Positions 34,822 to 44,346 of a stretch of DNA of 64,000 bases are shown here, one piece after another. The DNA lies in contig NZ_JAUSAR010000013.1 of NCBI RefSeq assembly GCF_030652515.1, forward strand, positions 124,001 to 188,000, in the 5' to 3' direction. A program made the translations under genes and the position numbers. The stretch comes from Aquabacterium sp. (GTDB lineage Bacteria; Pseudomonadota; Gammaproteobacteria; Burkholderiales; Burkholderiaceae_C). Below the pieces are notes generated by a model. It was not told the DNA's origin and ran no database searches. It was given only the letters and a program-made list of their open reading frames with translations. Within the stretch, counting starts at the first letter, position 1. Every line of letters starts with the position of its first letter.

Positions 34822-35493
34822 TCAGCGCCTCAGCAAGGTCAGCCCGATCAGCCGCGAGACCACCGCCGCCAGGTAGATGATCCCGGCGAACATCTCCAGC
34901 GAGGCCAAGGCGCGTGCCACTGGCCTGATCGGGATCACGTCGCCAATGCCCGTGCTGGACAGCAAAGCAAAGCTGAGGAACATCAGCTCGGTCCAGGTGC
35001 GCGGCGCTTCGGCGTTCACGGCCGCCGCGAAGCTGCCGGGCTGCAACTCCTGCAGCAGCACGAACAAGTAGGTGAAGCCCCAGGCCAGCAAGGTGAAGGT
35101 GGCGCCTGCCGCGAATAGCTCGTCGGTCGTCGCGTGCATGTCTTTCATCATGTAGGCGATCAGGCTGCCGGCCGCGTAGAAATAAAACACCGCTTCCAGC
35201 GCGGCCGACCACGGCAGCAGCCATGGCATGTCCATCGTGGATTGCAGCACCAGCAGCACGATGGCGGGCAAAGCAATGCAGGCGCTGATCCAAGTGTGGC
35301 CGGGTGTGCGGCCGACCATGCCGGTGGTGATGACGAGCACCGTGATGCCGAAGGCGCCCAGGACCAGTGGCCCGCCCGGGGTGGTCTCCAGCAGTGGGTA
35401 CAGCAGCAGGCCCACCAATTGAACGACCAGCAAGATGGCCGAAGGGTGGCGGCGCGTCAGCGAGAGCAGGTGGGTGTGGTGCATGGGCCGCAT
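34822..35493 (-). CDS. Two-pore-helix-type potassium channel family protein
   Basis: About 223 residues with several hydrophobic segments (ILLVVQLVGLLLYPLL, LGAFGITVLVIT, ACIALPAIVLLVLQS) followed by a channel-type module. That module is a first helix (FTLLAWGFTYLFVLLQ), a pore loop FALLSSTGIGDVIP and a last helix (FAGIIYLAAVVSRLIG). The filter STGIGD varies from the potassium signature TVGYGD, so ion selectivity is uncertain. Start taken at ATG 35493; ATG 35484 is equally possible because neither has a good ribosome site. It is divergent from the TetR gene. Confidence 0.75.
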   Translation of the reverse strand: MRPMHHTHLLSLTRRHPSAILLVVQLVGLLLYPLLETTPGGPLVLGAFGITVLVITTGMVGRTPGHTWISACIALPAIVLLVLQSTMDMPWLLPWSAALEAVFYFYAAGSLIAYMMKDMHATTDELFAAGATFTLLAWGFTYLFVLLQELQPGSFAAAVNAEAPRTWTELMFLSFALLSSTGIGDVIPIRPVARALASLEMFAGIIYLAAVVSRLIGLTLLRR

Positions 35494-35556
35494 TGTCGTC
35501 TGGGTAAAACCCTGCGCCCAGCAGTGCCTAAAACGGGTCCCCAATCATTCCAAGAC

Positions 35557-35564
35557 GACCGGTC
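35557..35564. promoter_or_regulatory. GACCGGTC palindrome upstream of the TetR gene
   Basis: Perfect 8-bp palindrome 13 bases before the TetR start. It resembles the core of the NemR operator (GACC/GGTC halves), and the next gene is a NemA-like Old Yellow Enzyme, so autoregulation by the adjacent TetR protein is plausible. Confidence 0.45.
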
Positions 35565-35577
35565 ATATAGTTTGTGC

Positions 35578-36171
35578 ATGGCCCGCACCGCAGACCCCAC
35601 CGACATCCCCCGCCGCTTGAGCGACGCGGGCTATGCCTTGTTCCAACTGCAGGGCTACAACGCCACCGGCATCCAGCAGATCACCGACAAGGCCGGGGTG
35701 CCCAAGGGCTCGTTCTACAACCACTTCGACAGCAAAGAAGCCTTTGCCGCGCAGATCCTGCGCAACTACGCCAAGTGGACGGGCGATGCCTGGAGCGCTG
35801 CCTTGAAAGACGCGCCCCCGGCACCCTTGGCCGCCATCCACCATGTGTTTGGCCGCTTCATCCAGCACCATGAGCAAACCGGCTGCCAAGGTTGCCTGGT
35901 GGGCAACTTCGCGGCCGAAGTGGTCGAAGCCAGCGAAACCTGCCGCCTTGTGCTGTCTGATGTGCTGCGCGATTGGCGCGACCGTTTGGCCGACCTCATC
36001 CTGCAAGCCCAGCAAGCCGGTGAAATCCGCGATGACGTGGCCGCCCCGGTGTTGGCCAGCTTCTACTGGGACGCCTGGGAGGGCGCCGTGCTGCGCAGCA
36101 AGGTCGAGCACAGCGTGCGGCCTTTGCACGAAGTGCGTCACCTCCTGCTCGACAAATTCTTCCGGCCCTGA
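35578..36171 (+). CDS. TetR-family repressor, NemR/AcuR-like
   Basis: 197-residue TetR regulator. The HTH is at about 10-55 (RRLSDAGYALFQLQGYNATG, IQQITDKAGVPKGSFYNHFDSKEAF). The ligand domain contains Cys residues in TGCQGCLVGNFAAEV, a sequence typical of the TetR_C_16/NemR-like group whose cysteines sense electrophiles. The following gene, 70 bases on, is an N-ethylmaleimide-reductase-type enzyme, matching the nemRA arrangement of E. coli. A GACC/GGTC palindrome just upstream is the likely operator. Confidence 0.88.
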   Translation: MARTADPTDIPRRLSDAGYALFQLQGYNATGIQQITDKAGVPKGSFYNHFDSKEAFAAQILRNYAKWTGDAWSAALKDAPPAPLAAIHHVFGRFIQHHEQTGCQGCLVGNFAAEVVEASETCRLVLSDVLRDWRDRLADLILQAQQAGEIRDDVAAPVLASFYWDAWEGAVLRSKVEHSVRPLHEVRHLLLDKFFRP

Positions 36172-36241
36172 CCACACGGGCTTTCGCTCATCTGTCGCCG
36201 CCTGTGCGGCATCCCCCGTTTCCCAACCAGGAGTCCATTGC

Positions 36242-37372
36242 ATGTCTGCCCCCGATCACACCTCCACTGATGCCGCGCTGTTCCAGCCTTTCCAACTGGG
36301 TGGCATCACCCTGGCCAACCGCATGGTAATGGCCCCCTTGACGCGCAACCGCGCCGAAGCGGGCAACGTGCCCGGCCCACTGACCATCGAGTACTACGCC
36401 CAGCGCGCCTCGGTCGGCCTGATCATTGCCGAGGCCACCCAGGTGTCGGCCCAAGCCCAGGGCTACAACGCCACGCCCGGCGTGCACAGCCCCGAGCAGA
36501 TCGCTGGCTGGAAGAAGGTGACCGACGAGGTGCACGCCCGTGGCGGCAGCATCTTCGTGCAGCTGTGGCACACCGGCCGCATGTCGCACACGGCCTTCCA
36601 GCCCGGCGAGCAAGCACCCGTGGCCCCCTCGGCCATCGCGGCCAAGGCCAAGACCTACATCCCCGGCGCAGGCTATGTCGACACCTCGGTGCCCCGCGCG
36701 TTGGAAACCGACGAGATCGCTGGCATCGTCAACGACTTCCGCACCGCCGCCCGCCATTCGATCGAAGCCGGCTTTGACGGCATCGAGATCCATGGCGCCC
36801 ACGGTTACCTGCTGGACGCCTTCCTGCGCGATGGCGCCAACAAGCGCACCGACCGCTACGGTGGCAGCATCGAGAACCGCGCCCGCTTCCTGGTTGAAGT
36901 GATGGCCGCCGTCATCGACGAAATCGGTGCGGACAAGGTCGGCGTGCGCCTGTCGCCTGTTTCACCCGTCAACGATTCCAGCGAGAGCAATCCTCAACCG
37001 CTGTTCGAACACGTGGTGCGCGAGTTGAACAAGCTCAAGCCCGTCTACATCCACATCGTTGAAGGCGCCACGGGCGGCCCGCGTGACATCGCCCCCTTTG
37101 ACTACGAAGCGCTGCGCAAGCTGTACGACGGCGTCTGGATGCTGAACAATGGCTACGACAAGGCCATGGCCGTGGACGTGGTCGCCTCCGGCAAGGCCGA
37201 CTTGGTGTCCTTTGGCCGCCTGATGCTGACCAACCCGGACCTGCCGCGTCGCTTCAAGGAAAACGCCCCGCTGAACGAGCTGTTCAGCGACGCACCTCTG
37301 TACGGCGGTGTGGGCGCGCACGGCTACACCGACTACCCCGCCTTGCCCGCCTTGCCCGCCTTGCCCGCCTGA
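36242..37372 (+). CDS. nemA: Old Yellow Enzyme, N-ethylmaleimide reductase type
   Basis: 376-residue FMN-dependent ene-reductase. MAPLTRNRA near the N-terminus, QLWHTGRMSH, IEIHGAHGYLLDAFLRDGAN (active-site His pair) and the FMN-phosphate region (LVSFGRLMLTNPDL) are intact. It reduces activated double bonds and electrophiles with NAD(P)H. AGGAGTCC precedes the ATG. The C-terminus ends with an odd run of Pro-Ala-Leu repeats from a 9-bp DNA repeat. It is probably co-transcribed with and repressed by the TetR protein. Confidence 0.92.
   Translation: MSAPDHTSTDAALFQPFQLGGITLANRMVMAPLTRNRAEAGNVPGPLTIEYYAQRASVGLIIAEATQVSAQAQGYNATPGVHSPEQIAGWKKVTDEVHARGGSIFVQLWHTGRMSHTAFQPGEQAPVAPSAIAAKAKTYIPGAGYVDTSVPRALETDEIAGIVNDFRTAARHSIEAGFDGIEIHGAHGYLLDAFLRDGANKRTDRYGGSIENRARFLVEVMAAVIDEIGADKVGVRLSPVSPVNDSSESNPQPLFEHVVRELNKLKPVYIHIVEGATGGPRDIAPFDYEALRKLYDGVWMLNNGYDKAMAVDVVASGKADLVSFGRLMLTNPDLPRRFKENAPLNELFSDAPLYGGVGAHGYTDYPALPALPALPA
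37343..37369 (+). repeat. Three exact 9-bp repeats at the 3' end of the Old Yellow Enzyme gene
   Basis: TTGCCCGCC three times in tandem directly before the stop codon, adding Leu-Pro-Ala triplets to the protein end. Slippage could change tail length in frame. Confidence 0.85.
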
Positions 37373-37397
37373 AGCATGGAACGGGTATCCTGACCGG

Positions 37398-38276
37398 ATG
37401 CCCGCTGCCGATTTGACGACCCCTGCGCCCGACATCGCGACCCTGCTCGCTTTGTTGGGCGCAGGTCCTTGGGCGGTCCTCACCGGGGCGGGCCTGAGCA
37501 CAGGCAGCGGCATCCCCGCCTACCGTGATCGGCATGGGCAATGGCTGCATTCCAAGCCCATCCAGCACCAGGAATTCTTGAGTTTGCCGGCCATGCGCCG
37601 CCGCTACTGGGCCCGCAGCTTCGTGGGTTGGCAGACCTTGTCACGGGCCGAGCCCAACGCGGGGCACCAGGCCATTGCCCAGCTGGAAGCGCGGGGCCTG
37701 GTCAGCACGGTGATCACCCAGAACGTGGACAGCCTGCACCACCAGGCTGGCAGCCAGTCGGTGATCGAGCTGCACGGCAGCATTGCCCGGGTGCTGTGCC
37801 TGTCGTGCCAGCAGCGCTACCCGCGCGCCCAGGTGCAGGCCTGGCTGGTGGCCTGCAACACTCATTTCGCCCCGATGCCTGCGGCAACCGTGCAAGCCGC
37901 GCCTGATGGCGATGCCCACCTGGAAGACCAGCACTACGCCGCCTTCCAGGTGCCGACCTGCCCCGCCTGCCAGGGTGTGCTCAAACCCGATGTCGTCTTC
38001 TTCGGTGACAACGTGCCGCGTGACCGCGTGGCGGCGGCCAGCCAGGCCATTGAAAGCGCCTCGGCCTTGCTGGTGATCGGCTCCTCGTTGTCGGTGTACT
38101 CGGGCTTTCGCTTTGCCGAGCAGGCCCACCGTCTGGGCAAGCCCGTGCTCGCCATCAACCAAGGGGCGACCCGCGCCGATGCCCTGCTGTCGGCCAAGCT
38201 GGAACTCGATTGCAGCGAGGCACTGACGCGGCTTTTGAGCACCGTCCTTGACGCTGGTCAAGCCAGGGCACCTTAA
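37398..38276 (+). CDS. SIR2-family NAD-dependent protein deacylase
   Basis: 292-residue sirtuin. GAGLSTGSGIPAYRD (NAD binding), ITQNVDSLHHQAGS, the catalytic His in IELHGS, a four-cysteine zinc site (CLSCQQ and CPACQG) and VIGSSLSVYSGF are all present. It would deacylate protein lysines in the cytoplasm. In Burkholderiales such sirtuins often sit beside low-oxygen or PHA genes, as here. An FNR/ANR-type box for the next gene lies in its last codons. Confidence 0.9.
   Translation: MPAADLTTPAPDIATLLALLGAGPWAVLTGAGLSTGSGIPAYRDRHGQWLHSKPIQHQEFLSLPAMRRRYWARSFVGWQTLSRAEPNAGHQAIAQLEARGLVSTVITQNVDSLHHQAGSQSVIELHGSIARVLCLSCQQRYPRAQVQAWLVACNTHFAPMPAATVQAAPDGDAHLEDQHYAAFQVPTCPACQGVLKPDVVFFGDNVPRDRVAAASQAIESASALLVIGSSLSVYSGFRFAEQAHRLGKPVLAINQGATRADALLSAKLELDCSEALTRLLSTVLDAGQARAP
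38248..38261. promoter_or_regulatory. Perfect FNR/ANR-type box upstream of the alcohol dehydrogenase gene
   Basis: TTGAC-GCTG-GTCAA, a symmetric FNR/ANR-like site inside the end of the sirtuin gene. A TAGACT -10-like element at 38303-38308 places the box centre near -61, a usual class I activator position. Confidence 0.55.
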
Positions 38277-38340
38277 GTCTGGACGATCGGGCCGGGCTTG
38301 CCTAGACTGGGTCTTTCCTTGAACCCGGCAGGAGCACACC

Positions 38341-39417
38341 ATGGCCATGATGATGAAAGCAGCGATCTTCGTGGAGCCTGGCCGCATCGTGCTGGACGAC
38401 AAACCTGTGCCCGATGTGGGGCCTCTGGATGCCTTGATCAAGGTCAGCACCACCACCATCTGCGGCACCGACGTGCACATCCTCAAGGGCGAGTACCCGG
38501 TGGCCCGTGGCCTGACCATCGGCCATGAACCCGTGGGCATCATCCACAAGCTGGGTTCGGCGGTGCGCGGCTACCAGGAAGGCCAGCGCGTGATCGCCGG
38601 GGCCATCACCCCCAGTGGCTGGAGCAGCGCCTGCCAATGCGGCGTGAGTTCGCAAGATGGCGCGGGCACGCCGCATGGCTTCAAACTGATGGGCGGCTGG
38701 AAGTTCGGCAACACCATCGACGGTTGCCAGGCCGAGTATTTGCTGGTGCCCGATGCCATGGCCAACCTGGCGCCCGTGCCCGATGGTCTGAGCGATGAAC
38801 AGGTGCTGATGTGCCCGGACATCATGTCCACCGGCTTCAGCGGCGCCGAGCGTGCGGGCATCCGCATTGGCGACACCGTGGCGGTGTTCGCGCAAGGCCC
38901 CATCGGCTTGTGCGCCACCGCCGGGGCCAAGCTGAGCGGGGCGACCACCATCATCGGCGTGGACCGCCTGGCTCAGCGTTTGACCGTGTCCAGCCAGATG
39001 GGCGCCGACCACGTGATCGACGCCAGCCGCCTGGACCCGGTGGACGAAATCATGCGCCTGACCGGCGGGCGCGGCGTGGATGTGGCCATCGAGGCCCTGG
39101 GCACGCAAGCCACCTTCGAGGCCTGCTTGAAAGTCTTGCGCCCGGGTGGTACCTTGTCCAGCCTGGGCGTGTACTCCACCGACCTCACCATCCCGCTGGG
39201 CGCTTTCGCTGCGGGCCTGGGCGACCACAAGATCATCACCTCCTTGTGCCCGGGTGGCTCTGAGCGCATGCGCCGCCTGATGTCGGTGATCGAATCCGGC
39301 CGGGTCGATTTGAGCGCGATGGTCACGCACCGCTTCAAGCTGGATGACATCGAAGCGGCCTACGAGTTGTTCGGCCATCAACGCGATGGCGTGCTGAAAG
39401 TGGCGATCACGCCCTGA
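38341..39417 (+). CDS. Zinc-dependent alcohol dehydrogenase (MDR family)
   Basis: 358-residue medium-chain dehydrogenase. Catalytic zinc ligands are the Cys of TTICGTDVH and the His-Glu of TIGHEPVG. The usual four-cysteine structural zinc lobe is absent (only CQCG), as in Clostridium/Thermoanaerobacter secondary alcohol dehydrogenases. The Rossmann motif is VFAQGPIGLCATAGAKLSG, with an acidic Asp in IIGVDRLAQR, so NAD may be preferred. AGGAG precedes the ATG. An FNR/ANR-type box upstream suggests induction at low oxygen, where it would reoxidise NADH. PHA synthase follows after 4 bases. Confidence 0.9.
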   Translation: MAMMMKAAIFVEPGRIVLDDKPVPDVGPLDALIKVSTTTICGTDVHILKGEYPVARGLTIGHEPVGIIHKLGSAVRGYQEGQRVIAGAITPSGWSSACQCGVSSQDGAGTPHGFKLMGGWKFGNTIDGCQAEYLLVPDAMANLAPVPDGLSDEQVLMCPDIMSTGFSGAERAGIRIGDTVAVFAQGPIGLCATAGAKLSGATTIIGVDRLAQRLTVSSQMGADHVIDASRLDPVDEIMRLTGGRGVDVAIEALGTQATFEACLKVLRPGGTLSSLGVYSTDLTIPLGAFAAGLGDHKIITSLCPGGSERMRRLMSVIESGRVDLSAMVTHRFKLDDIEAAYELFGHQRDGVLKVAITP

Positions 39418-39421
39418 AGGG

Positions 39422-41170
39422 ATGCACTCATTGATGGACGCCCGCGATCCCCACACCCCCCCGGCCGTGTTGGACCTGGACCGGGCGGCCCACGCGGCCC
39501 TGGGCCGCCTCACCCAAGGCCTGTCACCGGCCGCCTTCTTGCTGGCTTACCTGGACTGGGCCGTGCACCTGGCCATCGCGCCCGGCAAGCAACAGGCCTT
39601 GATCCAGAAGGCCCGCCAGCAATACCTGCGGCTGGCCGAGGTGGCATTGCCCACCACGAGCCCCACGGCGCCTTGCATTGAGCCCTTGCCCCAGGATCAC
39701 CGCTTTGACGATCCGGCCTGGCGGCAATGGCCCTTCAACGTGATGGCCCAGGGCTTCCTGTTGACGCAGCAGTGGTGGCACTGCGCCACCACGGGCGTGC
39801 GCGGCGTGACCCCGCACCACGAAGACGTGATGACCTTCAATGCGCGGCAGGCGCTGGACATGCTGTCGCCTTCCAACTTCCTGGCCACCAACCCGCAGGC
39901 CTTGGCTGCCACCTTCAACGAGCAGGGCTTGAACCTGGTGCGTGGTGCTTTCAACGCGGCCGAGGACCTGACGCATGCGCTCAAGCACGAGCACGGCACC
40001 GCCCCAGCATCATTCGTGGTGGGCCAGCACGTGGCGGCCACGCCTGGCCAGGTGGTGTTCCGCAACCACCTGATCGAGCTGATCCAGTACACGCCCACCA
40101 CCGCCAAGGTCCACCCCGAGCCGATCCTGATCGTGCCCTCGTGGATCATGAAGTACTACATCCTGGACCTGTCGCCCCACAACTCGTTGGTGCGCTACCT
40201 GGTCGGGCAGGGGCACACGGTGTTCATCCTGTCATGGCGCAACCCCACGGCGGCCGACCGCGATCTGGGCATGGACGACTACCTCCAGCTTGGGCCGGTG
40301 GCCGCGATGAAAGCCGTCAAGCAACTGATGCCTGGCCGCCAGGTGCACGGCGTGGGCTATTGCCTGGGCGGTACCTTGCTGTCGATCGCGGCCGCCGCCT
40401 GGGCGCGCGATGGGGAGGCTGGCCTGGCCACCCTGAGCCTGCTGGCCACGCAAACCGATTTTGAAGAGCCGGGCGAGTTGTCCCTGTTCATCGACGACAG
40501 CCAGCTCACCTACCTGGACGACCTGATGTGGGAGCAGGGCGTGCTGCAAGGGCCGCAGATGGGTGGCAGCTTCACCTACCTGAACACGCGCGATCTGCTG
40601 TGGTCGCGCCTGGTGCGCGACTACCTGCTGGGCACCCGCCAGCCGCTCAACGACCTGATGTCGTGGAACCAGGACGTCACGCGCATGCCGCACCGCATGC
40701 ACTCGGAGTACCTGCGCAGCCTGTACCTGCACAACGACCTGTCCCATGGCAGCTACGAGGTGGGCGACCGGCCGGTGGCCTTGTCCGACATCAGCGTGCC
40801 GATCTTCTCGGTGGGCACCGTGAAGGACCACATCTCGCCCTGGCGTTCGGTCTACAAGCTGCACTTGCTGACCAGCGCGCCCATGACCTTCGCGCTGGCC
40901 AGTGGCGGGCACAACGCGGGCATCGTCAGCGAGCCCGGCCACGCGGGCCGCAGCTACCAGTTGCGCACCCGTCCCGAGGGCGCCCAGTACATGGATCCCG
41001 ACACCTGGCTCGACACGGCCGAACACCACGAGGGTTCATGGTGGACAGCCTGGCAGAGCTGGTTGGCAGCCCATTCAGGCCAAGCGGTGAGGCCGCCCTC
41101 ATTGGGCAACGCCAGGTTGGGACTGCCGCCGCTGGGCGATGCGCCAGGCCAATACGTGCTGACGCGCTAG
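39422..41170 (+). CDS. phaC: Poly(3-hydroxyalkanoate) synthase, class I type
   Basis: 582-residue PHA synthase. The lipase-like box VGYCLGGTLL contains catalytic Cys314. The Asp (GTVKDHISPW) and His (ASGGHNAGIV) of the triad and the conserved NPQALAATFNEQGLNL and PSWIMKYYILDLSPHNSLV segments are present. It polymerises hydroxyacyl-CoA into storage granules. It starts 4 bases after the alcohol dehydrogenase gene and ends 2 bases before the P-type ATPase gene, so all three should be one transcript. ATG 39434 is an alternative start. No phaA, phaB or phasin is nearby, so it may be a second, condition-specific synthase. Confidence 0.9.
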   Translation: MHSLMDARDPHTPPAVLDLDRAAHAALGRLTQGLSPAAFLLAYLDWAVHLAIAPGKQQALIQKARQQYLRLAEVALPTTSPTAPCIEPLPQDHRFDDPAWRQWPFNVMAQGFLLTQQWWHCATTGVRGVTPHHEDVMTFNARQALDMLSPSNFLATNPQALAATFNEQGLNLVRGAFNAAEDLTHALKHEHGTAPASFVVGQHVAATPGQVVFRNHLIELIQYTPTTAKVHPEPILIVPSWIMKYYILDLSPHNSLVRYLVGQGHTVFILSWRNPTAADRDLGMDDYLQLGPVAAMKAVKQLMPGRQVHGVGYCLGGTLLSIAAAAWARDGEAGLATLSLLATQTDFEEPGELSLFIDDSQLTYLDDLMWEQGVLQGPQMGGSFTYLNTRDLLWSRLVRDYLLGTRQPLNDLMSWNQDVTRMPHRMHSEYLRSLYLHNDLSHGSYEVGDRPVALSDISVPIFSVGTVKDHISPWRSVYKLHLLTSAPMTFALASGGHNAGIVSEPGHAGRSYQLRTRPEGAQYMDPDTWLDTAEHHEGSWWTAWQSWLAAHSGQAVRPPSLGNARLGLPPLGDAPGQYVLTR

Positions 41171-41172
41171 CG

Positions 41173-43746
<2,574 letters not shown>

Positions 43747-43779
43747 CATGCACCCATCCTCAACGCTTTGGAGCCCTGC

Positions 43780-44202
43780 ATGAACATCCTGATGCCCGTC
43801 GATGGGAGTGACTACACCAAGCGCATGCTGGCCTACATCGCTGCGCACGATGAGTTGCTGGGCCCCCAGCACGAGTTCACCATCCTGACGGTGGTGCCGC
43901 TGCTGCCTGCGGGCGTGACCGGCTTCCTGGAGCGCGCCATGGCCGATGCCTACTACGAAGACTGCGCGCAGGAGGTGCTGCGGCCCATCAAGGCATTCAC
44001 CGACCAAAAGGGCTGGAAGGTTCAGTTGGTCAGCCGCAAGGGCCATGCCGCCGAGATGGTCGCGGAGTTCGCCGAGAAACACCCGACCGACCTGATCGTG
44101 ATGGGCACCCATGGCCGCTCGCTCATCGGCAATGTGGTGCTGGGGTCGGTGGCCACCGGCGTGCTGGCGCGCACCAAGGTGCCTGTGCTGCTGGTGCGCT
44201 GA
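43780..44202 (+). CDS. Universal stress protein (UspA family)
   Basis: 140-residue Usp domain. The N-terminal ILMPVDGSDYTKRML and the ATP-binding G-2X-G-9X-G-S signature in MGTHGRSLIGNVVLGSVATG are complete, so it is an ATP-binding type. ATG 43780 is chosen, with GGAG at a good distance. The perfect FNR/ANR box upstream supports anaerobic or microaerobic induction. Confidence 0.92.
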   Translation: MNILMPVDGSDYTKRMLAYIAAHDELLGPQHEFTILTVVPLLPAGVTGFLERAMADAYYEDCAQEVLRPIKAFTDQKGWKVQLVSRKGHAAEMVAEFAEKHPTDLIVMGTHGRSLIGNVVLGSVATGVLARTKVPVLLVR

Positions 44203-44346
44203 CCCTGAAATAGCCCGGGAATCGGGCAATATGTCATGCAGCGCGGTGCCCCGTCAGGTTTTCCCGGGGTTCGGCGTCTGATACTGGTGCTCACACTGAC
44301 GGATGCCAGTTTTCCACCATGTCACTGTTGGCCCTGAAACGCGCGG

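Noticed and set aside
44213..44227. Hairpin GCCCG / CGGGC after the universal stress protein gene
   Set aside because: Only a 5-bp stem and no T tract, too weak to call a terminator.
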